Shown piece by piece: positions 1 through 11,852 of a stretch of DNA of 64,000 nucleotides. The DNA is from Fomes fomentarius. Taxonomy: Eukaryota; Basidiomycota; Agaricomycetes; Polyporales; Polyporaceae. The stretch is from the NCBI GenBank assembly GCA_022606135.1, contig JABYQN010000010.1, positions 1,798,001 through 1,862,000 of the forward strand, in the 5' to 3' direction. Position 1 is the stretch's first letter; each line of letters opens with the position of its first letter. The notes under the pieces are model-generated. The model saw only the letters and a list, made by a program, of their open reading frames with translations, had not been told where the DNA came from and searched no databases. A program made the translations under genes and the position numbers.

Positions 1-41
1 CTAATGGAGGCGACGTGTCAGACGATCCCGGGACGGCGTGA
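1..41 (+). repeat. Direct repeat copy A, cut by the window edge
   Basis: Bases 1-41 match 774-814 in the same orientation at about 37 of 41 positions. The shared core is GGAGGCGACGTGT followed by AGACGATCCCG. The repeat may extend left beyond the window. The flank has no recognisable gene, so a decayed mobile element or local duplication is possible, but no transposase or reverse transcriptase is visible. Confidence 0.55.
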
Positions 42-390
42 ATGTATCAGATTCACTTGCCCCAACAGAAATGTCCATTATGTATGCATAACTCTACTAA
101 GCATAGCACACGATCTATTCGTTGCACCATCGTGTCCTCCGCTCCACGACTGGTCTGGCAAAGTTTCAGCAGCAGTACTGTGATTCGTATGGCAGGACGC
201 ATTACATGAATTTATTGTGCGCCGGCGATTATGATCTATCCATTCCAGTTCGAGGTGGTCTGCCTTGCAAGCGACTTCAGCAAGGTACATCGAGAGAGTG
301 CCGCTGACGCACTCCCGGAGGTGAAGCCCATCATCTCTAACGCACACTCCTTGGATGTAGAGCGGCATAGTAGCCGAAACGTCAGATACA

Positions 391-420
391 TATTTAAAGT
401 CCGACAGCCGACAAGATAAC
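391..420 (-). repeat. Short dispersed repeat, copy 1 of 2
   Basis: Bases 391-420 match 2904-2933 at 23 of 30 positions around the core AGTCCGACAG. All seven differences are transitions (C/T or A/G), as expected of two copies decaying by cytosine deamination. What the repeat derives from is unknown. Confidence 0.4.
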
Positions 421-773
421 GATGGTACGAAACTGACGTTGTATCTCAACATCGTAGACAATAGTACCACTTGTACGACTGGGCCGAGCGGCATATAGAG
501 AAAAGCGAAATTCTACGCCGAAGTCGGTCGTCGAACTTGAAGTAGAAATAGAGCGCATTGACGGCTCATGCGGGAGGTGTTGAGAGGCGTAACAATATGT
601 TTTTCAATCTCTGGCTCTTGGGGGGCCGTGTACAAAGCGAGTCAAGGAGGCTTAGTAGCACGGGGGGCTTCAAGGATGAAGCTCAGATGTGGTACTGTCT
701 GTCGTTCCCTGAAGAATTGCAACGCGGGTGGTGCTGGGCCTCAGTCCTGCCAGGGTCCTACCAAGCGTGTGTG

Positions 774-814
774 CTATTGGAGGCGACGTGTGAGACGATC
801 CCGAGACAGCGTGA
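774..814 (+). repeat. Direct repeat copy B
   Basis: This is the second copy of the repeat at 1-41, with four differences in 41 bases. Similarity stops abruptly on the right, after the shared GCGTGA. The left limit cannot be judged because copy A begins at the window edge. Confidence 0.55.
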
Positions 815-1317
815 TGGCATTGCTCACCGTTATTCCTTCCCTGGCGTTACCTAGTCAACGTTACAGCTTGTTGCACCGTAGCGAACGAGTTTTCCGTATA
901 AAGGACCGTCTAATAGTAACGTGTCAGCAGCGTCAAAGTGAATCTAGTAGCGTTACACGTCACATGGTTTCGTTCTGGACGATCTCGATCTCCCCATCAT
1001 CTCCTCTGCGTGTTTGCAAATGTCTAGTGTCGTCGTCACGGGGCCCCAAGACCACCATGGAGAATTTTTTGAGTGTCGTGACCTCATTTAACACGGATCA
1101 TGCATATTCATAAGAGTTGAAGCTTCGAAGTGAACGTTACGCAGGCCATAGTGGTATTGGCGTACCGGGCGGGGTATGATAGCACGGCCTAGTGATGTCC
1201 GGATCGGGGTCACAGTCGATGTGCATCCGTGGTTTCGGAGAGGGGTCAAGCCTATCGCCCGCCTGCAGGGTCAGCTCCAGATTCTCAAGCGGCACCCCTT
1301 GTAGTGACAAGAGGAGA

Positions 1318-2532
1318 TTAGCCTAGCGTGTCTGTCAGAACCCCTAGCTGTGCGCAAGGTCGCAGGCCACATACCATGAAATCCTCAACGTCTTGGTCTT
1401 TGTCTTTGCTCTCGATCACCAGCTGTAGTTTCAGCTTAGTGAGTAAGGAGCAACCAATTTGGCGCAAAATCTCCGATATTCCTCCTCCTCCGAGACCTGT
1501 TTCGTCATCATGTATCAGCAACCCTCGAACAGCGACGTCCAGCTCGGTCGGTCTCGCGGTACTGAGTGGAGGGTCGAGTACGTGGATCACTTCTATTGGC
1601 TCCAGATTGATGCGAGATATTTTGCAAACCAGCCCGGCAAGATACAATCCGATGGGATTCCCAGAAAACTCCTGGAGATGATCCCATGTCGACTGCTCGT
1701 CGACAAGCTGGTCGACCACGTTGGCCTGCCTGTGCTCTTCAGCTGCTAACTCGTGGCCCAGGACTCCTTCGGCATAGTCATCTAGGTCGCGGTGCGGCCT
1801 CAAAGAGAGATGAGTGAGGTTCGGGCATGCACGGATGTACGGGCCCAGCACCGGCCACTCGTCCTGGAGCTCGAGCCGGGTGAGGTTTGGGGATACGACT
1901 GCCGGTCGCAAGGGAGGATCCCATAGCATCCATGAACCGAACTCGATGTAGATAAGAAAGCGAGAGTGACTCGAGCGTCGGCGCAACCGCGGCCCCTAGG
2001 ACGGTAGGGTGGTAGTCACGCAGATCTTCGGAGTCGATTGTCTCGTAGAACCCCATATGACCGGCGTCGTCATGACCAAAGGATACCTTCAATGTGACAA
2101 GCCCCGCGCGCATGCCCCGCATCATCTCAAATGCGCTTTCTACAGCCTCCCCGAGCTCGAGGTGGCGGAGACACTCGAGTCCGGCTATCGCGTCCGCGAG
2201 GTCGCGATCGGACTGGAGGAGCTCCTGCGTGTTACTGATGTGAAGGGTCTCGAGGTGCGTCATGCACCGTAGGATAACGACGAGCGCCCTCGCCGCGCCC
2301 TCATGCAGGATGCCGGTGTTGAGGACGAGAGAGCGGAGATAGCGGGAGCGGGCACGCTTCTGTGCGAGCATAAAGATACGAGCATGTCATCATCAGTAAT
2401 GCAGACGGGGTCGCAGAGGATACATTGTGCGCCCGCTTGGTAGATTGTCGAACAGGTTCGCATCATGCTGGTGACTGAGCCGTTGGACGAGAAGGACATG
2501 ACCTTGAAGAGGATGTCGTAGTTGAGTGCCAT
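1318..2532 (-). pseudogene. F-box/LRR protein pseudogene (two frameshifts)
   Basis: The minus-strand start at 2532 opens with MALNYDILFKVMSF, the N-terminal F-box pattern common in agaricomycete F-box proteins, followed by SVTSMMRTCSTIY. Leucine-rich repeats follow, such as SRYLRSLVLNTG, LETLHISN and LESLSLSYL. The coding frame breaks twice with no intron-sized gap. One break is near 2368, where VSL must become F-M-L-A-Q. The other is near 1945, where the frame passes from MDAMGSS to DPPLRPAVVSPNLTRL. The remainder runs to a stop at 1318. F-box proteins recruit substrates to SCF ubiquitin ligases; the substrate here cannot be inferred. Sequencing indels are the alternative explanation. A second, intact F-box gene lies at 29900-31045. 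Confidence 0.65.
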
Positions 2533-3991
2533 TTGCCGGTGTTGTGATGGCACGGGGACAATCGTATCCCTCTCGACTTCCATGTCGACTGATTGCGTCG
2601 GTAGAGTGGACCTATGTAACATTGTTGAGTCGTTTACCGTATAGTAGTCACTGTCAAGAGATGACGTACATTCTCGGAGGTAGAGGTCTCAAAAATCTCA
2701 CCGTCAAATACCCGGCTAGATTGTCGGACGACTGTCACGACTGAGTATGTCAAGGGCGAGTGGGTACATTAGGGTTAGGTCGTTCGAGCCCGCAATGACC
2801 GGGATATAGACCTACCCTTCACGAGTGTCACAGTGTCAGGGACTCAGACCGATGGTGGAAGTAAGGCTGTCAATCTTCTCGTCGCAGCTGAACGCTGAAC
2901 GAGTATTCGGAGTCCGACAGTCAACAAGATAGTCACAAGTCCGGAGTATGAAATTTTGATGACTTTGCTTGAGCGTTGTCGGAATCTGCGATGGTCTCCC
3001 AGAGGGACGAATCGCTCACAGTCGCCACGTACGCGGGCCTCTGTGTCTTCCACTCCTTTCAGACTGTATCCGTGGGGTGGATACTAGTATATGGAAAGTA
3101 GAAAGAGTTACCGGTGAAGAAAACGCAATATTCGGCGATCGCGGTCAGCCACTTAGCAGGGTCAGCGCTTGGCAGCCCTCGGCGCTGGATGATTTATCGC
3201 GGATCAGTGAATGTTCAACATTGACTTCAACTTGAATTGGCTTCTGGTCAACTATGGAGTACGTGGGAGCTTTGGAATCTATCCAAAAATCCCGGTAGGT
3301 GAATGGCGATCGTGCCCTGGTCTATGTTCTCCACGGCAAGGTCGATGACTACTGGCTCGACAAGGTGGAGCCATATGTGCTGTTATGGGTCCCGACTCAC
3401 TGCAAGTGTCTTGGTGTCTCGCTTGTCACAATTGAGACAGGGTATGGCTCTACCGCGACGTACCAAATACGCCTGCCTGGTCAATTTGTAGGAACTTGAA
3501 TCCCCTCCAAAGGTCGATTGCGGATTCAACGGCCAAGACTTGGGAGGTGGAGAAGCCTGATTGATTGGAGGTGAGCCATCTTAGGAACAACTAATTATTC
3601 ACGAGCTTGTTTGATCCTGGGAACTTTGCCGCTGAGGAGCACTGAGAGCTTGCGGAGATACCGGAAGCGAGTAGGAAGGGCTGGAAGAGGACATGCTTTG
3701 CGCGGTATAAGTACAACGTCCAGCAAGGCATTAATGTCGCGGCGCGTGCCCGGTCGCAGTAAGACCAGGACGTCATACCTTCCCAAGAATGCGCGCGTTC
3801 TCATTGGCGGATGCGGTTTGGACGCGTGCCGTCACCGCGCGTTATGTCACGCGGCCCGGGAATCCGTCGAATTTACCATGCGAGTCACTCGGAAATGGCG
3901 GCCTCCTCTGAGTCCTCTCTAGATCTGTCTCCTGAGTGTCCTCGTCGTGGTCTCTAACTTGGACTGCTGGCCTGTCAAGATCAGAGCCATC
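2533..3991. other. Unassigned stretch upstream of the aconitase gene
   Basis: No gene can be supported. One plus-strand stretch at 3299-3499 encodes a somewhat protein-like 66-residue segment containing HCKCLGVSLVTIETGYGS, but I do not recognise it and find no flanking exons. It may be a relic. The last few hundred bases must contain the aconitase promoter; no clear TATA box or other site stands out. Confidence 0.4.
2904..2933 (-). repeat. Short dispersed repeat, copy 2 of 2
   Basis: This partner of 391-420 is in the same orientation. The two copies flank the F-box/LRR pseudogene at a distance, so they could mark a decayed duplication. The match is short and could be chance. Confidence 0.35.
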
Positions 3992-6900
3992 ATGCGACGC
4001 CCCACTCTCCCTCCCCGCGTTCTTGTCCGCAGCCTTCGTGGCGGCCCAGTCTCCGTCCAGTACAGGTCTCTTGCTACCCCGACTTCTCTGCCAGAGAAAG
4101 ACTGCACTTCAATCACACCTCCATATACTAAACTGCAGCAAACCCTTTCAGTCGTACGCAATTTGCTTGGAAATAGGCCGCTCACCCTCGCGGAGAAGAT
4201 CCTCTATAGTCACATCCACGAACCCGAGAAGACCCTTCCCAATGGAGGGATCACACGAGGAGAGACATACCTGCAGCTCAGTCCAGAACGGGTTGCCATG
4301 CAAGATGCGTCTGCGCAGATGGCATTGTGAGTCTTGATCCTCATATACTATGACGCGCGCCGATCGTTCCCCAGACTTCAATTCATGAGTGCCGGAATGT
4401 CAAGATGCGCAGTTCCCGCCAGCATTCACTGTGACCATCTCATTCAGGCGGCAGAGGGTGCGGAGAAAGACTTGCAGGTCTGTACCATCTCGCTTCCTGT
4501 TAAGTAGTGCAGCGTATCGATTTATTCTTAGAGGTCAATTGTCACAAATCAAGAGGTCTTCGACTTTCTTGAGAGTGCCGCCCGCAAATACGGCATCGAG
4601 TTCTGGCAGCCTGGCTCTGGCATTATTCACCAGATTGTGTTAGAGAACTATGCCGCACCCGGTATGCTCATGTGAGTAACCTACGGTTTGATATGCATAT
4701 CTGTGCCTCAATCATTGGCATATAGGCTCGGTACGGATTCTCACACACCCAATGCTGGTGGTCTTGGTATGCTCGCTATCGGCGTTGGTGGTGCGGATGC
4801 TGTAGACGCATTGACGGGCACTCCTTGGGAGCTGAAGGCGCCGAAGATCGTTGGTGAGCATAATCCCGTGTATTGTACGTGGTCCTGGAATGAACACCCT
4901 GTAAGGGATCCATCTGACTGGACAAATGAATGGTTGGACTACGCCGAAGGACCTCATTCTCCATGTCGCCGGCAGGTTGACCGTAAGAGTACGTGGCTCT
5001 TCCAATCCCCTTGCCTTCGACTCATAGCTGACTTTCCTGCATCTCTCAGGGCGGTACTGGTGCCATCCTCGAGTACTTCGGTCCCGGAGTTTCGAGCCAA
5101 TCATGTACAGGTATGGATACGAAAGTGCATTGCGTGCATGCGTAAATGTTCATACCGATTCCGTCAGGATTGGCAACGGTCGCGAACATGGGTGCCGAGG
5201 TTGGTGCTACAACGTCCACGTTCCCGTACACGCAGCGTATGCGAGCGTACCTGCAAGCCACAGGCCGCCGCCCTGTTGCACGCGCCGCAGATCAAGCCGC
5301 AGCGAACGGGTATCTCAGTCCAGACGAGGGCGCAGAGTACGATGAGGTTATCAACATCGTGAGTGCATATCGTTAGCTTAATGGATCATCGACATGCTTA
5401 TACGCAACAGAATCTGTCTGAACTAGAACCCACCATCAACGGGCCCTTCACGCCGGACCTTGCTACCCCACTGTCGAAGTTCGGGTCATTCATAAAGGAA
5501 CAAGGCTGGAAGGACGAGCTGTCCGCCGCGCTCATTGGCTCTTGCACGAACAGCTCCTACGAGGACATGACCAGCGTTGCCGACCTCGCACGGCAAGCGA
5601 AGAAAGCCGGTTTGAAGACCAAGGTATGCTGCATTACCAGAGGCGACGTGACAATAGGGGTAACGAGTATCTATCTATCTCCTTCAGGTTCCTTTCCTCT
5701 GTACTCCAGGATCTGAACAGATCCGGGCAACGATCGAGCGGGACCAGGTCACTAGCGAGCTCGAGGATGTCGGTGCAACGGTATTGGCTAATGCATGTGG
5801 ACCCTGCATCGGACAGGTCTGTCTTGCTTCGTCTCAGGGCTTCGACTCCCACTAATATACTCTGTGCAGTGGAAGCGCGATGACAAGAAAGGCGAAGAAA
5901 ACGCGATTCTGACCTCATTCAATCGTAACTTTAAGTCACGGAATGACGGCAACCGGCTCACGATGAACTTCCTCGCCTCGCCCACCGTCGTCACCGCCAT
6001 GGCCTTCTCGGGCAAGCTCTCCTTTAATCCCATCACAGACGCCATTCCCCTCCCCTCCGGGGAGTCTTTCCGCTTCACGCCCCCGCGCGGCCAAGACCTC
6101 CCCGAAGCTGGCTTCACTCCCGGGGAGACGCGCTATTACCCTACGCCGATGCCTCCACCGCAGCCCGAGACGGAGGTGATCATTCACCCGGACTCGCAGA
6201 GGCTGGAGGTCCTGCAGCCATTTGCGAGTCACTTTGGGGAGGGCTCGGGGAACCCGAGGGGCTTGGAGCTCCCTCCGTTGAGGGTGTTGATGAGGGTCAG
6301 GGGCAAGTGCACGACGGATCACATCTCTGCTGCAGTACGTGTTATCTGTGATTCTCGTGCTTCTTTGTGAGAGGCTGACTCGTTGGTGTTCTGCTAGGGT
6401 CCATGGCTCAAGTACAAGGGCCACTTGACGAACATCTCCGAGAACCTGCGTAAGCCATTTCATGGTATCCGGTAGCATATATTCATCTTATGACATTTCC
6501 TTAGTGATCACCGCCGTCAACGACGAAGGTGGTGAGGTGAACGTCGCATTCGACCACGGACATAGCGCATCGGAGTCTGAGACCGATACCATCCCTGCCG
6601 TGGCCAAGCGCTTCAAGGCCCGCAATCAGCCATGGGCACTAGTTGTGGATGACAACTACGGCGAGGGTAGTGCGCGCGAGCATGCAGCGCTGCAGCCCCG
6701 ATTTTACGGTATGCTCATGACACATCTCTTGATTGTGAACAATTGCTGATAGAGCATACGACAGGATGTGCTGCCATCATCGCTCGCTCGTTCGCACGCA
6801 TCCACGAGACAAATCTCAAGGTAGGGCTTTCCCCTCATCACGATCAATGTGATAACAAACCATCATTGCTGGCCATAAGAAACAAGGCATCCTCCCCCTC

Positions 6901-7149
6901 TGGTTCGTCGACAAGAACGACTACACCCGCATCGGCTCCGGGGACGCCATTGAAACACTCGGGCTCACGGACCTGCTCCAGGGTAAGGATAACGCCCAGA
7001 TCTGTCTGCGCGTGACCCCGCGGAACGGTGAAACGTTTGAGGTGCCCGTGCGACACACGATGTCCGCCGACCAGCTCAAGTGGCTCTACGCCGGCTCTGC
7101 ACTCAACCATATCCGCGCGCAAATCAATGCGAACGCGAGCACAAACTGA
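3992..7149 (+). CDS. Mitochondrial aconitate hydratase family (Aco2-like)
   Basis: Spliced exons give an aconitase-family [4Fe-4S] hydro-lyase of roughly 780 residues. The start at 3992 opens an Arg-rich presequence ([18 protein letters not shown]), consistent with mitochondrial import. Family blocks follow in order: [15 protein letters not shown] near 4730, [30 protein letters not shown], the cluster cysteine segment [11 protein letters not shown] near 5545, the second cluster segment [10 protein letters not shown] near 5790, [19 protein letters not shown] residues at 6300-6420, [17 protein letters not shown], and [14 protein letters not shown] spliced at 6770-6890. The stop is at 7147-7149. 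All three cluster cysteines are present. The divergent C-terminal half resembles Aco2-type paralogs, which act on homoaconitate in lysine synthesis in some fungi. This is an inference, and a TCA-cycle role is equally possible. Confidence 0.88.
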
Positions 7150-7795
7150 GGACAGGGCACTTCGGCGTTCGGCAAGGGGTAGTCGAAAAGTATCTACATC
7201 TAAGTACTATACGATCTAGAATGATCTTTGGGATAGGGACGCCATGGACCATCGCAATCGCTAAATATGACGACGGCCTCGACAAACTTGAGTATTCGTA
7301 CACAACCGCGTCCGTACTTTGATCCGTGGAACCATCGGTACATCGCAAACATATTGTGGGAGACAGATGAACGAGGAAGCGGAAGAGCATTGACATAAGA
7401 CGACGGAGGAGACGGAGATTGGACCACAACATGGCTCGCACCAAGCTTCTCGGCACCCTCCGTCGTGATGTTCAAGTCCCGTTCGTCCGTGGAGGGACCT
7501 GAGGTAGACGGCATATCTCACAGCTGCAGGGAAGCGGTCGTGAAAAGCAAAAGTAGTATGGAGGTCATTTGTTGAACATCTCAAACATAGCTATGCCACG
7601 AGATCGCAGCCACACATTAGCGTCGTGATCGCGCTAGTATTATGGCATCTGAGTACTGAACCTCGTGAGGACATACTACGGCTGCGCGATTGGCTTGAGA
7701 TGCGGCCCCAGACTTGTGTTAAGAATAATGCTGTCGGTGATTGACCGAGAAAAACAAGAAAACACATTAAATGAAGCATTGCTGTAAGATTGGCA
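7150..7795. other. Convergent intergenic region
   Basis: This stretch holds the 3' ends of the aconitase gene (+) and MSH1 (-). Open frames on the minus strand at 7124-7584 have no recognisable features. I see no RNA gene or repeat. Confidence 0.5.
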
Positions 7796-10700
7796 TTAAT
7801 GTCGTGTAGCCAAGACCTGTCCTAACGTCTGTAACTCGAGCCTATTGCTGCCTCGTTCTGCTGACCGTCCCTTCAACCAAGCGAGGGCCGATCGTGCAAC
7901 GTCGACCGCGTGATCCGGCATTCCAGCCATCTGTGCGACCTTGAGTCCGTGACTGTCCCGATTGACCCCGGGTTTGACGTGGTGTGAGTAGGTGAAGTAC
8001 CCATTCTGAGATGCTTATCAGAACTGGTCTTCCTATGCTCTGCGAGGACATCGCTCACCTCAATCTCGTCAACATCGGTGCAGAAGAAAGCGACTTTGGA
8101 GAATGCACCTAGCCCTGTATGGCTACTGGGGTTGTACCCAAGCATGTCGGCAAGTTCGTGGAAGTGAGTGGCGAACATGGTGCGGCAACAGTTCACAGAT
8201 AGAAGATGGTGGACTGTAGCGAATGCTATTGCCAGCCCGTCTTCCACCGTTGTCCCTCGACCGACTTCATCCATGATGACCTGGAAGTGATTGATGATTC
8301 AGCAACATGTAGAAGACAAAAAACTGTATGACACTATACCAAGCTATTTGGTGTAGCCCGTCGCAAGATATCGCTCGCTTCCAGCATCTCGACCATAAAT
8401 GTACTACGGTCACGGAACAAGTCATCCTTCGCTCCAACGCGCGAGAACACCTTGTCCACGATGCCCACTTCCGCAGAGTCAGCAGGCACGAACGACCCTG
8501 TCTGCGCAAGGATGGCAATGAGCGCAGTCTGCCTGAGCAACGTCGATTTGCCCGCCATGTTGGGGCCAGTGACTACATGGAGCTGCGAATCCGACGTGAA
8601 GGTGACCGTGTTGGGTGTGAAGCCCCTTCCGGAGGTGAGAAGACCGAGCTCCACTGTGGGATGGCGGCCGTTGACGACGTGGTAAGAGGCGCTGTGAGTG
8701 TTGATCAGCTCGTATACTCTTGGTCGCTGCGCGTTGAACGAAACTGACCCTTCTGTCACCACCGGTCGCACGAAGCGCATCTCTGCAGCGAGATTCGCGA
8801 AGGCCAAAGTCACATCGAGCTCGTCGATGATGCGAGCGTCTCGTCTTAGTTCGACCGAGTGAGAAGTCACCTATGATGTGGAATGAGTGTTGCTTGACTA
8901 TAAGTGATTCTATGCAATGATTCACGTCTTTCCGCAACATCTCGAAGGCTTCCTTCTCAGCCACACTGATGGCGAGGGCAGTGTCGCTGATCCGAGCACC
9001 AAGTTGTGCCCATGCCTACAAGCAATAGAATTTAGTGACTGCGATACGGGGCTCTCAAGTGGTGGATTAATGACCTTGTGAAAGAAGGTGCTTGTTGAGC
9101 CACTCTCCGAAAGACCGACGAAGTTGTCGGCTTCCCTGAGTTTCTTATCCTCTCGCTTACGCGCGACATGTACGTGCATGCCTTGACTAGGCGAAGCACG
9201 GAGAGTCAGTGATGGCGCATCTGGACTGTCCTCAGCGATAGAAGATGTACATAGATGATTTGTCATACCACAGACAATCTGTAACCGTCGCTCAAGGTTG
9301 TCTTTCTCTGCAAAGAGCGATTGCAAGGTACGGTGTAGGTTCGTGAGCTCTTCTGAAAACCTGTAGTGGATTCTCAGCACCAACTATATCACGAAGAACA
9401 ATGGGACTCACTCTGGCTTGATGGTCCACTCGGTGATGCCTAGAGTGTTGCGCGGATCGCGCACAGGCATGGCAGCAACTGAGGGGATTTCATCGTCTGC
9501 GACGTCCTGACCATCTGATACGGTCGTCTCCCGTTGGACCAGAGACAGGCGAATCCTCTTCGCGAGGCCGTCTAGGTCGCTCAGCCTCTTCATCAGAGCT
9601 CCAATACTCGCCCATTCTCCATCGTCTACGTTCTCGTCACCTTGTCCATCCATCCTCTTCTCCATGAGGATGCGTTCTTTGATGGATGACCAGATATCGA
9701 TAGTAGTACAGATGGCAGTGAGGTCAGCGTAATTGCCTCGTCCCAGTAGAAACTTTTGGACAATGCGAGTGGCATCCTCGGCATCGCGAAGGCTCTGTAT
9801 CAAGTCCTGCCGCAAGAAGGGCCGAGCGTGGAAGAAGGCGACAAGCGACTGACGTGCATTGATTTCAGTCACGGAGGTACTGGGGGAACCTGAATATGTG
9901 ATCATGAGTATGCATATATACAGTGTACTCATGACTACTCACATAGCCACCGCGCCAGAAGACGAGTGCCACTTGTAGTCACCGTGCGTTTGATGACGCT
10001 GAGAAGGCTGCCTGTCGTCCCGCCCTCACGCATCCCTTCGCGAATCTCCAATGCTTTCACCGTATGTGAGTCAATCTGCATTCTGCAGCTGGACAACTCC
10101 CTATTGGGTGCACTAAGCGATGGCATGTGCTCCATGAGGTTTGCATGCATGAAGGCCGTCAAAAGCCCCACCGCCCCGCTCTCCTCATCAGTGAGCACAG
10201 CAGGCAGCATTTCCTTTGACATGCTGATTTGAGAGGTGAGGTCGTCCGGGCTGAGCTCGGCGGCGGATGCCAATGGTTCATGAGGTGTTCTCTCCGCCAC
10301 TGCGGTGTAAGATATAACAAAGCCCTCTTCGACAACGGCCTTTCGAACCATGTCAATATCATCGCCAGCGAGACGTTCATCCAATACGACTTCCTTAGGG
10401 CTGATGCGAACTAGCTCATCGCGAAGCGCACCTATTGTCGTACTCTTCGTGTAAAATTCCCCGGTGGAGACGTCTATCCATGCGAGGCCAACAAGAGACG
10501 GAGTCACCATGTCCGCCGAACTCGTAAGCGGAATAGACGGCCGAGGAGAGACAACAGATAGCAAGTAGTTGTTCTCGTATGGGTTCAGGAACGGTTCGTC
10601 GATGAGTGTACCAGGTGTTACTATTCGTACGACCCGTCTGTCGAAGCCACCCTTTGCACCTAGAGCGGGATCACGAGGGAACTCTTCGCACATCGCTACG

Positions 10701-11644
10701 AAGCGGCCATGGTCTTGCACAAGCATCTTCAGGTACTTGTTGAGGTGCATTAGTGGGAATCCGCACATGAGGATACGCTGGCCACTCCATGTCCTCTTGG
10801 CAAGCTTGATGTTCAGTAGTCGAGACACTTCCGCTGCCTGGTCGAAGTAAGACTGTAACGCGTAGTCAAGATACCGCATCTACATAGATACTGTAGACGG
10901 TACCTCGTAGAACTGTCCCACACGGGTGAGTAGCATGCAGTGTGGGTATTTATTCAAATTCTCGAGCACTTCTGCAGCTAATGGCGTGGTTGGCGGCGAC
11001 ACCTCCACGGCGACTACTCGGAGGTAATCTGTGAGCATCTCAGTATCACCGCCTCATCACAGTACATACCTTCCTCAACTTGTGCAGCTTTCCTGCGTCT
11101 ACGCGTCTTCCCAGGTGCTGGGACATCAATAGGAGCGCCTTCGAGAGCTTCTATCGTCTGAGAATTCGTCTGAACAGCAGACTGAGCACGTCTCTTTCTT
11201 GTTTTGACTGGCAAAGTGTCATCTTGAGATGCTCTCAGACGTGACTGAGGTTCTGAGCAGTCAGCCATTCGTTCGGAAGATGACAGACATGACTCGGCCT
11301 CTGATACGACGTGGCCATAGTTGGGGTGGCATTAGACAGGATTTTATTGCTGTGCATGGAATGTGCGCACGTATAGAAGAAGGAACATTCTCGTACGCGA
11401 CAGCTGGCTGCCTTAGTTTACCCGTCCATTCCTCGAGAGGTCTCGCAGTGGTCCCATCCGACAAAACGCGTGCAGTCGGGAGCTCAGCGTATTTCTTTCT
11501 GGTCACTGTCGGTTTCTTGAGCGATGTAGTCTCTTCTGTGACTGGTAAGCCATAGCTTTGAGAGGCAGAAAAACTCCTGGCAAAACGATTCAGAACCGCT
11601 CTTTTAGCGCAGCATGCGATGGAAGGGGAGGGAGCGGAGAGCAT
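7796..11644 (-). CDS. MSH1: Mitochondrial MutS homolog Msh1
   Basis: This is a DNA mismatch-repair ATPase of the MutS family. The start at 11644 gives an Arg/Ser-rich presequence ([20 protein letters not shown]), as expected of mitochondrial Msh1. The mismatch-binding motif VGQFYE is split from SYFDQAAE by an intron near 10863-10913. Connector-like blocks follow ([31 protein letters not shown]), then the lever and clamp region. The ATPase carries Walker [14 protein letters not shown] near 8560, STFMVEM, Walker [10 protein letters not shown] near 8270 and [10 protein letters not shown] near 8180. The last exon follows an intron near 7999-8060 and ends at the stop in 7796-7798 after the TYSHHVKPG block. 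The protein should preserve mitochondrial DNA integrity. It is head to head with the septin gene, the start codons being 208 bp apart. Confidence 0.88.
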
Positions 11645-11852
11645 GTATGCAGGGAAGGAGAGGCTAGCGAGTCTTGCAGCCAGAGGATAGAACTGAGGGT
11701 CCGGCGCCAAATAGGAATGGTCCGCACTCATAAGCGCCCGCTAAGGCGGAGTTTGAAGCGGCCAACGACCCAACTTGCCTTCGTGTTCCACGCAAAAGCG
11801 GTCGCCGTCGTCCAGGTCGTTTCTTCAGCACTCCAGTCTATTCTCCACCACA
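11645..11852. promoter_or_regulatory. Shared MSH1 / septin promoter region
   Basis: The 208 bp between two divergent start codons must carry both promoters. The septin side is pyrimidine-rich just before the ATG (TTCTTCAGCACTCCAGTC). No TATA box is obvious. Confidence 0.55.

Larger units (their letters stand above)
1..1317. other. Gene-poor flank, no supported gene
   Basis: Apart from the short repeats, I see no gene here. The open frames (for example 78-494 on the minus strand and 568-1113 on the plus strand) show no recognisable domain and no convincing splice structure. The stretch reads like decayed intergenic or former mobile-element sequence. Confidence 0.5.

Noticed and set aside
2770..2800. 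GTTCGAGCC tRNA T-loop-like stretch
   Set aside because: No acceptor stem or anticodon arm is found around it.
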